Shown here: piece after piece, positions 1 to 8,701 of the stretch
Numbering within the stretch: position 1 is the stretch's first letter
Layout: every line of letters begins with the position of its first letter
Source: Mycobacteroides franklinii
GTDB lineage: Bacteria > Actinomycetota > Actinomycetes > Mycobacteriales > Mycobacteriaceae
Length of the DNA stretch: 64,000 nt
Assembly: GCF_002013895.1 (NCBI RefSeq)
Contig: NZ_MAFQ01000005.1
Location: 434,001-498,000 of the forward strand
Direction: 5' to 3'
Program-made: the position numbers and the translations under genes
The notes under the pieces: model-generated
Told to the model about the DNA's origin: nothing
The model's database searches: none
Seen by the model: only the letters and a program-made list of their open reading frames with translations

Positions 1-179
1 AATGTGTCCCCCTCACCGGACAGCACCACCACCCGGATCGAGTTGTCCGAGGCAATATGGCGGGCGGCGGCGGTCAGCCCGCCCAGCATGTCGATGGTGA
101 GTCCGTTGAGCTTCTCGGGCCGAGACAAGGTGACGCGAGCTACCTGTCCGTCGACGCGTAGGGTCACATGTGACGTCAT
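1..179 (-). CDS. Enoyl-CoA hydratase/isomerase (crotonase) family protein, N-terminal part
   Basis: The reading frame starts at the ATG at 179 on the minus strand and runs off the left edge, so only about 59 residues are visible. They read as a crotonase N-terminus: a short first beta strand, then the family-typical VARVTLSRPEKLNG segment, a helix, and the strand IRVVVLSGEGD that leads into the first oxyanion-hole region. Crotonases act on acyl-CoA thioesters; the substrate cannot be told from this fragment. It diverges from the flavin reductase gene starting at 208, leaving a promoter region of only 28 bases. The family call is fairly firm, the specific function unknown. Confidence 0.75.
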   Translation of the reverse strand, partial: MTSHVTLRVDGQVARVTLSRPEKLNGLTIDMLGGLTAAARHIASDNSIRVVVLSGEGDT

Positions 180-198
180 GAAGCAAGACTAGAGGTGA

Positions 199-1127
<929 letters not shown>

Positions 1128-1161
1128 GTCGGGCTCCTTGGGTTCGGTGTATTGGTGGGCG

Positions 1162-1863
1162 TCAGTGGCCGGGGCGGTAGGCCAGGTTCTCGACGGGGCC
1201 GGCCAGTTGGGACTTGATCTGGACGGTGAGGTCATCGGTGAGTACCTCGTTGTCGCCCTTTTCCAGCGCGTCGATGATGCGTGCCGCGATCACCGCGGGC
1301 GGCGTCTTGGCGACAGGCAATGCCGACACCATGTCGGTGTCGATGAAACCGGCGTGGACGCCGAGTACCTGGGTGTTCTGCGCTTCGAGCTCCAGGCGCA
1401 GGGTGTTGGTGACCGACCAGATGGCTGCCTTCGATGCCCCGTAGGCTCCGGCTCCGCCGAGCCACGAGAGCACCGAGTGGATGTTGACGATCGCGCCGCC
1501 GCCGTGGGTCTTCAGGATGGGCGCGAATGCCCTGATGACTCGTAGTGGGCCGAACACGTTGGTCTGGAATGTCGCATCGATGCGGTCGAAATCCCCGGTG
1601 AGCAGCGAATCGGGATGCAGCACACCGGCGTTGTTGACCACGATCTCCACATCCGTGAGCTCGCGGGCCAGCGCCGCCACCGAGTCCTCGGAGGTGACTT
1701 CGAGTTGTTTGGTGACTACCTGCTCGCGCGGGTCCTCGAATGATTCGCGGGCGGTGCTGTACACCTTGCGCGCACCGCGGCGCAGCACCTCATCGACGAG
1801 GGCAGCCCCCAGCCCGCGGCGACCACCGGTGACCAGTACGACCTTGTTTTCGATCATTCCCAT
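1162..1863 (-). CDS. Short-chain dehydrogenase/reductase (SDR)
   Basis: This is a classical SDR of 233 residues. The NAD(P) loop is TGGRRGLG near residue 12, NNAG is near residue 77, and the catalytic Ser and YGASK (Tyr-x-x-x-Lys) are near 130-145. Arg residues after the glycine loop favour NADPH. It oxidises or reduces an unknown alcohol or carbonyl. The start at 1863 follows TTAGGAGATGGGA on the minus strand, so a second ATG six bases downstream could also serve. It diverges from an HxlR regulator, and the shared promoter has two copies of an inverted repeat, a common layout for an electrophile- or quinone-inducible SDR. Confidence 0.9.
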   Translation of the reverse strand: MGMIENKVVLVTGGRRGLGAALVDEVLRRGARKVYSTARESFEDPREQVVTKQLEVTSEDSVAALARELTDVEIVVNNAGVLHPDSLLTGDFDRIDATFQTNVFGPLRVIRAFAPILKTHGGGAIVNIHSVLSWLGGAGAYGASKAAIWSVTNTLRLELEAQNTQVLGVHAGFIDTDMVSALPVAKTPPAVIAARIIDALEKGDNEVLTDDLTVQIKSQLAGPVENLAYRPGH

Positions 1864-1868
1864 CTCCT

Positions 1869-1929
1869 AACTAACGATTGCATTAGTCAGAACGCTAGCC
1901 GGGCTAGCTGAATAACGCAAGCGTTAGTT
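1869..1929. promoter_or_regulatory. Divergent promoter with two HxlR-type operator copies
   Basis: Between the SDR and HxlR genes are two oppositely oriented copies of one palindromic element. Positions 1870-1887 read ACTAACGATTGCATTAGT. Positions 1911-1929, read on the minus strand, give AACTAACGCTTGCGTTATT. They share AACTAACG, TTGC and TTA at the same spacing. A third palindrome, GCTAGC-CGG-GCTAGC, lies between them. Paired sites flanking a short divergent promoter are what an autoregulating HxlR dimer would be expected to bind. That the adjacent HxlR binds here is inference. Confidence 0.65.
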
Positions 1930-1940
1930 ACAATGGCCTG

Positions 1941-2414
1941 GTGAGCATGGACTTTGAGCGGCTACTGCAGGACCGCTCTCGGTGGAAGACCGAAGAGTGT
2001 TCGATCGGGAAGGCCCTGGATCTGCTGGGCACCAAGACAGCCTTCCTGATCGTCCGCGAGTGCTTCTACGGCTCAACTCGATTCGACGAGTTCTCCGAGC
2101 GCATCGGGGTGTCCGCGCCGGCGGTATCGCGCGCACTCAAACAGCTGGAGGCGGCAGGCGTCGTCGAGAAGGTGCCCTACCGGGAACCCGGTCAGCGGGA
2201 GCGGGACGGGTACGTGCTGACCCAGATGGGCAAGGATTTACTCCCGGTACTGCTGTCACTGCTCAAATGGGGGGACGAGTATCTGCAGGACGGGCACAAG
2301 CCACTGACGTTGATCGACAAGAAGACTGGGCGGGAAATAGAGGTGGAAGTGACATCGCGGCCCGGCCAGGCGGTATCCGCTGACGGAATCGAGATTCGCC
2401 GCGCGCGTCCCTAG
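1941..2414 (+). CDS. HxlR-family winged-helix transcriptional regulator
   Basis: This 157-residue regulator opens with a conserved Cys (EECSIGKALDLLGTKTAFLIVREC), then a recognition region TRFDEFSERIGVSAPAVSRALKQLEAAGVVEK and the wing YVLTQMGKDLLPVL. This is the MarR/HxlR winged-helix layout. HxlR proteins bind as dimers and several respond to reactive electrophiles or quinones through the N-terminal Cys, which is present here (about residue 20). The GTG at 1941 is taken as start; an ATG two codons later is the alternative. It is divergent from the SDR/tautomerase pair, which it probably represses. Its stop overlaps the end of the convergent flavodoxin gene by four bases. Confidence 0.88.
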   Translation: MSMDFERLLQDRSRWKTEECSIGKALDLLGTKTAFLIVRECFYGSTRFDEFSERIGVSAPAVSRALKQLEAAGVVEKVPYREPGQRERDGYVLTQMGKDLLPVLLSLLKWGDEYLQDGHKPLTLIDKKTGREIEVEVTSRPGQAVSADGIEIRRARP

Positions 2415-3013
2415 ATTGTCGTCGCAAGCCGTCCCGCGACCAGCTGCCGCGTCACCGTGGCCACGCGCTGGCCGAGGTGGCGGCAGGTCCGTAGATCGGC
2501 CGGGTGAATGTCGTCGGGGTCGGCGTCCACATCGGTCTGCGCGCCGGCGCCCAGCCAGAAGCCGAGCCGGTTCAGATCGTGCTCGCTGCCGCCGGCGCTC
2601 ATCCATCCGGCAGTGAGGCCCAGGCTCACCCAATGCATGTGGTGCTGAGCGGCGAAGATGGCCAGTGAGTTCAACGCGTGCAGCTTGTCTCCCGACTTCG
2701 CACCGGAATTCACGAATCCGGCGGCCACCTTGTCGCGCCAGGTGCCGGCCATGCAACGGGCTCCGGTCTTCTCGGCGAAGGACTGGAAGCCCGCCGCCAC
2801 ATTGCCCATATAGACGGCGCTGCCGAAGACCAGGGCATCCGCGCTGTCCACGGCATCCCAATCGGCGTCCGTCATGTCGGCGGCCGAAATCACCGTCACC
2901 TCCGCGCCGCCTTCGCGTGCCCCGTCGAAGACGGACTGGGCCAACGCGGCGGTGTGTCCGAAACCGGAGTGGTACACGATGATGACACGGGGGCTGAATC
3001 CATTGAGGGGCAT
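2411..3013 (-). CDS. Flavodoxin / NAD(P)H:quinone oxidoreductase-like protein
   Basis: The 200-residue protein has a flavodoxin-like fold. The FMN phosphate loop is YHSGFGHTAALA near residue 15. The second FMN contact is LVFGSAVYMGNVAAG near residue 62. A third segment, FVNSGAKSG, is near 100. The order matches the WrbA/NAD(P)H-dependent FMN reductase group, which reduces quinones or flavins in the cytosol. It lies eleven bases downstream of the SRPBCC gene on the same strand and may share its ArsR-controlled transcript. The family is good; the specific quinone reductase role is inferred. Confidence 0.78.
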   Translation of the reverse strand: MPLNGFSPRVIIVYHSGFGHTAALAQSVFDGAREGGAEVTVISAADMTDADWDAVDSADALVFGSAVYMGNVAAGFQSFAEKTGARCMAGTWRDKVAAGFVNSGAKSGDKLHALNSLAIFAAQHHMHWVSLGLTAGWMSAGGSEHDLNRLGFWLGAGAQTDVDADPDDIHPADLRTCRHLGQRVATVTRQLVAGRLATTI

Positions 3014-3024
3014 GATGATTGCCC

Positions 3025-3531
3025 TCAGTCCGTGCTTGTGGCAGCGATGAGGTCAGCGACTTCCTGGTAGCGCTGCCCCCATTCCGGCATCGGCTGGTCG
3101 GCAAGGTAGGCGATGAGCCGGTCGAGAATGGCGTGGGTACCGGGCCGGAAACCATTGGCGTGCGGCACGCTCAGGCCGCGGTGGGTGAACCGAAGCAGGG
3201 TTCCGGCGCCGTCGGCACTCAGTTCATACCGCACCACGCTGTCGTCGACAATCGACTGCTTCCACTCGTGCTCGAGAACATGTGGCGGCTCCCAGACCAG
3301 GATGCGGCCGGTCACGCGTTTTGCTTCCGGCGGCAGTGGAGGGCCGGACGGGACCATCTCGAATTGCCCACCTGCGCGGGACTCCAGGGTGGTCCGACCG
3401 ATCCACGCGCGGCGTTGTTCGGGGTCGGTGATGGCCGACCACACCGTCTCCACGGGATACGGCAGGTGGCGTTCGAAGGTGAGGGTGGCTCGGTCACCGT
3501 GCACGGTGAGCCGACCGAGGCGGTCGTTCAT
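3025..3531 (-). CDS. SRPBCC / AHSA1-like domain protein
   Basis: The 168-residue protein carries one START-like AHSA1 domain: FERHLPYPVETVWSAITDPEQRRAWIG at residues 19-45, then GRILVWEPPHVLEHEW and TLLRFTHRGLS. These domains bind hydrophobic ligands in a deep cavity; the ligand is not known. Its ATG overlaps the stop of the upstream ArsR regulator (ATGA at 3528-3531), so the two are translationally coupled. ArsR plus SRPBCC operons are very common in actinobacteria, where the regulator controls its own partner gene. Confidence 0.85.
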   Translation of the reverse strand: MNDRLGRLTVHGDRATLTFERHLPYPVETVWSAITDPEQRRAWIGRTTLESRAGGQFEMVPSGPPLPPEAKRVTGRILVWEPPHVLEHEWKQSIVDDSVVRYELSADGAGTLLRFTHRGLSVPHANGFRPGTHAILDRLIAYLADQPMPEWGQRYQEVADLIAATSTD

Positions 3532-3860
3532 TCGGCGTCCTTGATGTCGTGACGGGTCTGGGTGCGGGCCAGGTGTCGTTCCAGCGCGTCCAGGTGGTCA
3601 TTCCAGAAGTGCCGGTACGGATCGATCCATTGGTCGATCTCGGCCAGACCGTGCGCGCGTAACGCATAAATCCGGCGTTGCGCATCCGGCCTGACGTCGA
3701 CCAGTCCTACGTCGCGCAGCACCCGAAGATGGCGCGAGACGGTGGGTTGGGTCAGGCCGGGCAGTGTTGCGACGAGATCTCCGGCGGTCCATTCGCCGCC
3801 CGCCAGGGCATCGAGCAGGATCCGTCTGCTTGGCTCGGCGACCGCTTCGAAGACGTCCAT
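3528..3860 (-). CDS. ArsR/SmtB-family transcriptional regulator
   Basis: Starting at the ATG at 3860, the protein begins MDVFEAVAEPSRRILLDALA, the usual N-terminus of this ArsR subgroup. A start seven codons upstream (3881) is possible. The helix-turn-helix reads LPGLTQPTVSRHLRVLRDVGLVDVRPDAQRRIYAL around residues 35-70. There is no Cys-rich metal site, so it is of the non-metal type that pairs with SRPBCC proteins. It is coupled to the AHSA1 gene by a four-base overlap and is expected to repress the pair from the palindromic region just upstream. Confidence 0.87.
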   Translation of the reverse strand: MDVFEAVAEPSRRILLDALAGGEWTAGDLVATLPGLTQPTVSRHLRVLRDVGLVDVRPDAQRRIYALRAHGLAEIDQWIDPYRHFWNDHLDALERHLARTQTRHDIKDAE

Positions 3861-3869
3861 GCATCGAGT

Positions 3870-3896
3870 ATTGCATTCCATCTATATAGACGCAAT
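3870..3896. promoter_or_regulatory. Candidate ArsR operator/promoter
   Basis: An inverted repeat ATTGC (3870-3874) and GCAAT (3892-3896) encloses the 8-base palindrome CTATATAG (3882-3889), just upstream of the ArsR start at 3860. It covers the expected promoter, consistent with autorepression. The assignment rests on symmetry and position alone. Confidence 0.4.
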
Positions 3897-3941
3897 AGAA
3901 TATAAGGCGTCTGAGGCAACGACGTCCCGGGGCGGGGCAGC

Positions 3942-4097
3942 CTAGGGACGCTTGGCGAGTTCTTCTTGGTAGCCGCGGACGCGATCACGGAGCTCGCTGG
4001 CATCATCGGGCCGACCTTCGCGCTCGGCGAGATCGGCACGTAGCGAGAGTTCCTTGATCGCGGTACGAAGATCCGCGACGCTCACGGTGTCACCCAT
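3942..4097 (-). CDS. Small conserved-looking helical protein
   Basis: A 51-residue frame starting at 4097 gives MGDTVSVADLRTAIKELSLR, followed by a second charged helix ending ELRDRVRGYQEEL. The pattern is an amphipathic helix pair with the spacing of UVR-like or coiled-coil hairpins, with acidic and basic residues alternating at heptad distance. An ATG 17 codons upstream would add a Cys-containing segment that looks non-coding. I do not recognise a family. It stands alone between the ArsR promoter and a membrane-anchored SRPBCC gene. Confidence 0.45.
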   Translation of the reverse strand: MGDTVSVADLRTAIKELSLRADLAEREGRPDDASELRDRVRGYQEELAKRP

Positions 4098-4171
4098 ATC
4101 CCGATGCTGCCCGCATCGCGAGCAATGGGCATTGGCGAGGTGCCACAAAGTCCCGGCCGACTACTTGGAGC

Positions 4172-4786
4172 TCAGCGGTGGCCGATGATCGAGCGGAGCT
4201 TGCCGAGCTGCCATTTCACGAAGGGTCGGAGGATGGGCGCGACGACACGCAGCGGTAGCCAGCCCACCCACTTGGGTGTGCCGCCGAGGTGCCAGGTCAG
4301 CCGAGTGCCGCCGGTGCCGTTGTCTGCCACCTCAAAGACCTCCGCGGCCGAATCGAGAACCAACGGAACGGAACACGCGGTGGTGGTGACACCCAGAACA
4401 CGGCCGGGCTCGTTGACGACGATCTGTTCGGCCAGTACGCAGAAGGTGTTGACCAACGCGCGCTTGGTTCCCACGTCGCGCAATGCGGTGCCGGCGTAGT
4501 CCACGCCCTTGGTGAAGAGGGTCCAGCTCAGGAACCGTTCGTCGAGAAGGGCCTTGAAGACCTGATCGGGCGGATAGAAGAAGTCGCGCTGCACGGTAAT
4601 CGCAAAAGATGCCTCGGAGTGCAGATATTCGCGGAGTTGATCGGCGGCGACTGGGGTGAGGTTGAATCGGGCTGCCGAGATTCCGCCTGCGGCCAGAATC
4701 GCCAACAGGATCAAGCCCGCGACGGCACCTGCGGCTGCCAGGCACGCGACCACGATGACGATGATCAGCCAGGTTTCCATCGCCAC
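4172..4786 (-). CDS. SRPBCC-family protein with N-terminal membrane anchor
   Basis: Residues 4-35 form one long hydrophobic helix (WLIIVIVVACLAAAGAVAGL and beyond), a probable membrane anchor. Residues 60-204 resemble a polyketide-cyclase/START-type domain, with FFYPPDQVFKALLDERFLSWT as the first helix region and GGTRLTWHLGGTPKWV as the later strands. The function is likely ligand binding at the membrane; the ligand is unknown. The gene lies eight bases downstream of the iron-sulfur subunit of the succinate dehydrogenase on the same strand, so it may be the last gene of that operon. Confidence 0.7.
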   Translation of the reverse strand: MAMETWLIIVIVVACLAAAGAVAGLILLAILAAGGISAARFNLTPVAADQLREYLHSEASFAITVQRDFFYPPDQVFKALLDERFLSWTLFTKGVDYAGTALRDVGTKRALVNTFCVLAEQIVVNEPGRVLGVTTTACSVPLVLDSAAEVFEVADNGTGGTRLTWHLGGTPKWVGWLPLRVVAPILRPFVKWQLGKLRSIIGHR

Positions 4787-4793
4787 AACCTCG

Positions 4794-5540
4794 CTAGCGT
4801 CGGAACAGCTTGTTGCCCAACCACACGATCGGATCGTACTTGCGGTCGGCGACGCGTTCCTTCATGGGGATCAGTGCGTTGTCGGTGATGTGGATGCCCT
4901 CCGGGCACACTTCGGTGCAGCACTTGGTGATGTTGCAATAGCCAAGGCCGAGTTCCTCCTGCGCCGCCTCACGGCGGTCGGCGACATCGAGCGGGTGCAT
5001 TTCGAGCTCGGCCACGCGCATCAGATAACGCGGCCCGGCGAAGGCTTTTTTGTTCTCCTCGTGGTCACGCACCGCGTGACAGGTGTTTTGGCACAGGAAG
5101 CATTCGATGCACTTGCGGAACTCCTGCGACCGCTCCACATCCTCCTGCTGCATCCGGTATTCGCCGGGCTTCAGCCCTTTGGGCGGCGTGAATGACTGGA
5201 CTTCCCTGGCCTTTTGGTAGTTGAACGAGACATCGGTGACCAGGTCGCGGATCACCGGGAAGGCTCGTAGGGGGGTCACCGTGACGGTCTCGGACTCGTC
5301 GAACGTCGACATCCGGGTCATGCACATCAGCCGGGGGCGGCCGTTGATCTCGGCCGAGCAGGAGCCGCACTTGCCGGCCTTGCAGTTCCAGCGCACCGCC
5401 AGGTCCGAGGCCTGAGTGGCCTGGATGCGATGGATGATGTCGAGCACCACCTCGCCTTCGCTCACCGAAACGGTGTAGTCGACGAGCTCACCGCCGTCAT
5501 CGTCGCCTCGCCAGACCCGGAGTTGTGCGTCGTAGCTCAC
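4794..5540 (-). CDS. Succinate dehydrogenase/fumarate reductase iron-sulfur subunit (Sdh1 type)
   Basis: This 248-residue subunit carries electrons from the flavoprotein to the membrane quinone site. The [2Fe-2S] cluster ligands sit in CKAGKCGSCS and the following LMC (residues 50-75). Two further Cys groups, CIECFLCQNTC and CNITKCCTEVCPEG, supply the [4Fe-4S] and [3Fe-4S] sites. Length and order match Rv0247c of the mycobacterial sdh1 operon. Only one base separates its ATG from the stop of the flavoprotein gene upstream, so the two are tightly coupled. Confidence 0.95.
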   Translation of the reverse strand: MSYDAQLRVWRGDDDGGELVDYTVSVSEGEVVLDIIHRIQATQASDLAVRWNCKAGKCGSCSAEINGRPRLMCMTRMSTFDESETVTVTPLRAFPVIRDLVTDVSFNYQKAREVQSFTPPKGLKPGEYRMQQEDVERSQEFRKCIECFLCQNTCHAVRDHEENKKAFAGPRYLMRVAELEMHPLDVADRREAAQEELGLGYCNITKCCTEVCPEGIHITDNALIPMKERVADRKYDPIVWLGNKLFRR

Positions 5541-5541
5541 G

Positions 5542-7467
5542 TCAGGATTTCCTTCCCGAATGTTCTGCCAGTTCTTCCGGTGTGAAGTACTTCTCCAGCT
5601 CCCCGATCTCGAACAGCTCCAAAAGATCTGGGCGCAAGGGGGTTTGCGGCTCGGGGGTGACGAGCACGTCGGGAACGGCCGGATCGCCGCCGGTGGTGCT
5701 GCACACCAGCAGCGTCTTGCGCCAGGTGGCGTCCATGTTCGGGTGGTCGTCGCGGGTGTGCCCGCCGCGGCTCTCGGTGCGCAGCAGCGCCGCCTTGGCC
5801 ACGCATTCGCTCACCAGCAGCATGTTGCGCATATCGATCGCCAGGTGCCAGCCCGGGTTGAACTGCCGATGACCCTCCACCGCAACGTGTTTGAAGCGTT
5901 CTTTGAGTTCGTTCAGCTTGACCAGGGCCTGCTCGACTTCCTCCTCCTTGCGGATGATGCCGACCAGGTCGTTCATCGCCTGCTGCAAGTCGGTGTGCAG
6001 GGTGTACGGGTTCTCCGCACCTGGGGCTGCCGGATCGCCGAAGGGTGCCAATGCCAGGGTGGCGGCCCTGTCGACGTCGGCCTCGGTGATGTGTGGGCGA
6101 GACGTGATGCCCTTGACGTACTCGGCGGCCCCGAGGCCGGCGCGCCGACCGAACACCAGCAGGTCGGAAAGGGAGTTGCCGCCCAACCGGTTTGAGCCAT
6201 GCATGCCGCCGGAACATTCACCGGCCGCGAAGAGGCCCGGCACCGTGGCGGCCCCGCTGTCGGGATCGACCTCGATACCGCCCATCACGTAGTGACAGGT
6301 CGGTCCGACTTCCATGTCGTCTTTGGTGATGTCGACCTCGGCCAGCTCCTTGAACTGGTGATACATCGACGGCAGCCGCTTCTTGATCTCCTCGGTGGGA
6401 ATACGCGAGGCGATGTCCAGGTACACGCCGCCGTGCGGGGTGCCGCGGCCGGACTTGACCTCGGCATTGATCGCCCGGGCGACCTCGTCGCGGGGCAGCA
6501 GGTCAGGAGTGCGCCGTGCCGAGTCGTTGTCCTTGAGCCACTGATCGGCTTCTTCTTCGGTTTCGGCGTATTGCCCCTTGAACACCGAAGGGATGTAGTC
6601 GAACATGAAGCGCTTGCCCTCGGAGTTCTTCAGCACGCCGCCATCGCCGCGCACGCCCTCGGTGACCAGGATGCCCTTGACCGAGGGCGGCCAGACCATG
6701 CCGGTCGGGTGAAACTGGATGAACTCCATGTTGATCAGTGTTCCGCCGGCGCGCAGCGCCAACGCGTGGCCATCGCCGGTGTACTCCCAGGAGTTCGACG
6801 AGACCTTGAATGACTTGCCGATTCCGCCCGTCGCCAAAACCACTGCGGGAGCTTCGAACAGGATGAATCGGCCGCTCTCGCGCCAGTACCCGAACGCGCC
6901 GGCGATTCTGGAAACGCCTTCGGTGCTGTCCAAGAGCAGATCGGTGATGGTGCATTCGGCGAATATCTTGATACGCGCCTCGTAGTCACCGGTCTCGGCG
7001 AAATCCTCCTGCTGCAGCGAGACGATCTTCTGCTGCATGGTGCGGATGATCTCCAGGCCGGTGCGGTCGCCGACGTGCGCCAGTCGCGGATAGGTGTGGC
7101 CGCCGAAGTTGCGCTGGCTGATGCGCCCGTCCTTGGTCCGGTCGAACAACGCGCCGTAGGTTTCCAGCTCCCAGACCCGATCCGGTGCTTCCTTGGCGTG
7201 CAGCTCTGCCATCCGCCAGTTGTTCAGGAACTTGCCGCCGCGCATGGTGTCGCCGAAATGCACCTGCCAGCTGTCCTTGTCGTTGGCGTTCCCCATCGAT
7301 GCCGCGCAACCGCCCTCGGCCATCACGGTGTGCGCCTTGCCGAACAAGGACTTGCAGATCACCGCGACCTTGAAGCCCTGTTCGCGTGCCTCGATGACGG
7401 CGCGCAGGCCGGCGCCACCGGCACCGATCACGACCACGTCGTATTGGTGCCGTTCGAGTTCAGCCAT
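5542..7467 (-). CDS. Succinate dehydrogenase flavoprotein subunit (Sdh1 type)
   Basis: The 641-residue flavoprotein oxidises succinate to fumarate on FAD. The dinucleotide fold is VVVIGAGGAGLRA at residues 11-23. The segment GKAHTVMAEGG holds the His normally linked covalently to FAD. HPTG, GVRGDGG and GSNRLGGNSLSDLLVFG are the family's substrate and FAD-closing segments. Length and neighbours match Rv0248c. It is the second gene after the membrane anchor; 45 bases separate it from the anchor's stop. It should act at the inner face of the membrane. Confidence 0.95.
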   Translation of the reverse strand: MAELERHQYDVVVIGAGGAGLRAVIEAREQGFKVAVICKSLFGKAHTVMAEGGCAASMGNANDKDSWQVHFGDTMRGGKFLNNWRMAELHAKEAPDRVWELETYGALFDRTKDGRISQRNFGGHTYPRLAHVGDRTGLEIIRTMQQKIVSLQQEDFAETGDYEARIKIFAECTITDLLLDSTEGVSRIAGAFGYWRESGRFILFEAPAVVLATGGIGKSFKVSSNSWEYTGDGHALALRAGGTLINMEFIQFHPTGMVWPPSVKGILVTEGVRGDGGVLKNSEGKRFMFDYIPSVFKGQYAETEEEADQWLKDNDSARRTPDLLPRDEVARAINAEVKSGRGTPHGGVYLDIASRIPTEEIKKRLPSMYHQFKELAEVDITKDDMEVGPTCHYVMGGIEVDPDSGAATVPGLFAAGECSGGMHGSNRLGGNSLSDLLVFGRRAGLGAAEYVKGITSRPHITEADVDRAATLALAPFGDPAAPGAENPYTLHTDLQQAMNDLVGIIRKEEEVEQALVKLNELKERFKHVAVEGHRQFNPGWHLAIDMRNMLLVSECVAKAALLRTESRGGHTRDDHPNMDATWRKTLLVCSTTGGDPAVPDVLVTPEPQTPLRPDLLELFEIGELEKYFTPEELAEHSGRKS

Positions 7468-7512
7468 TAATTAACCCCAGGTTGTTTACGAGTATGGATG
7501 TGAATTTTGCTG

Positions 7513-8322
7513 CTAACCAATGAATCTCAGGTCCGAGATGGTTCCGCTGGACACCAGCATGATGTACAGGTCGGTGAGGATCAGCGTGCCCAGCGTGATC
7601 CAGGCGAACAACATGTGCCTGGTGTTGAGCTTGCTGACCTGTGTCCAGACCCAATATCGGACAGGGTGTTTGGAGAAGTGCTTGAGCCGGCCGCCAGTGA
7701 CATGCCGGCAAGAGTGGCAGGACACCGTGTACACCCACAGCAGGACGACGTTGGTCACCAGAATCACGTTGCCCAAGCCGAATCCGAAGCCGCCGGTCTT
7801 CTCGGAATGAAAGGCGACGATGGCGTCGTAGGTGTTGACGAGGGAGATGAGCGCGGCGGCGTAGAAGAAGTACCGGTGGATGTTCTGCATGATGAGCGGC
7901 AACTTGGTCTCACCGGAGTACTTCGCGTGAGGTTCGGCGACCGCGCAGGCTGTCGGGGACTGCCAGACCGACCGGTAGTACGCCTTGCGGTAGTAATAGC
8001 AGGTCAGCCGGAAGGCCAGCAGGAACGGCAGCGAGATGAACGCCATGGGGATGAACCACGGCAGCTCACCCACCCAATGGCCGAAATGGCTGGCCCCGGG
8101 CGCGCAGGCGGTGCTGACGCATGGCGAATAGAACGGCGTCAGGTAGTGGTACTGCGGCACCCAGTACGCGCTGCCCCAGAAGGCCCGCACGGTGGCGTAG
8201 ATGACGAAGGTCGCCAGGCCGAGGTTGGTGAGTAATGGTGCGAGCCACCATTTGTCGGTGCGCAGGGTGCGCTCCGGAATGTGGGCACGCGAAGGCGAGA
8301 AGACCCCGGTGGCTTGACTCAT
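7513..8322 (-). CDS. Succinate dehydrogenase membrane-anchor subunit (Sdh1 SdhC type)
   Basis: The 269-residue protein has about five hydrophobic helices (residues 28-48, 88-108, 150-172, 183-205, 232-255). It corresponds in length and position to Rv0249c. It carries two Cys/His groups, C68/C73 with H79/H82, and CHSCRH at 202-207. Such Cys/His ligands in the anchor fit my recollection that the mycobacterial Sdh1 anchor binds an unusual membrane-embedded Rieske-type [2Fe-2S] cluster; which residues are ligands is inference. The start at 8322 overlaps the stop of the small upstream gene by four bases. Confidence 0.9.
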   Translation of the reverse strand: MSQATGVFSPSRAHIPERTLRTDKWWLAPLLTNLGLATFVIYATVRAFWGSAYWVPQYHYLTPFYSPCVSTACAPGASHFGHWVGELPWFIPMAFISLPFLLAFRLTCYYYRKAYYRSVWQSPTACAVAEPHAKYSGETKLPLIMQNIHRYFFYAAALISLVNTYDAIVAFHSEKTGGFGFGLGNVILVTNVVLLWVYTVSCHSCRHVTGGRLKHFSKHPVRYWVWTQVSKLNTRHMLFAWITLGTLILTDLYIMLVSSGTISDLRFIG

Positions 8323-8591
8323 CTGTAGCCACCAACTCCTTCGTCGTCGATATCGCCCCAGAACTCCCGGTCGTACTCGGTGTCGGGGATCTGAATCTTC
8401 TCGTTGCTGCCATGGCGGTGTTCATGCGGCGAGAGGTCCAGGTCCGCGGCGTCGATGTCCAGCCGCTCTACGTCATTGACGATGCGGCGTACGGCCGGCA
8501 GGTCGCCGTACCGAGACTCCAGGGAATGGACGCAGCGGCGCAGGCTGCCAAGTGCTTGGTTGAGCTCGGTGAGCTCCGTCTTCGTCGACAT
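8319..8591 (-). CDS. Small protein leading the sdh1 operon (Rv0250c-like)
   Basis: The start at 8591 is chosen because AAGGAG lies four bases before the ATG. It gives a 90-residue soluble, acidic protein beginning MSTKTELTELNQALGSLRRC, with an alpha-helical N-terminal half and a charged tail (DTEYDREFWGDIDDEG). Size and position match Rv0250c, which precedes the same three sdh genes in M. tuberculosis. Its four-base overlap with the membrane anchor gene argues for a role in complex assembly or stability. That role is not shown here. Confidence 0.8.
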   Translation of the reverse strand: MSTKTELTELNQALGSLRRCVHSLESRYGDLPAVRRIVNDVERLDIDAADLDLSPHEHRHGSNEKIQIPDTEYDREFWGDIDDEGVGGYR

Positions 8592-8701
8592 CGGACTCCT
8601 TGGGCTGAAGGTGTCGTGGATCACAGGCTACGACACCCATCTTGCCAGGACATCCGAACGGGAAGTGACACAAGTCACTGATGTCTTTGGTTAATTCAAG
8701 A

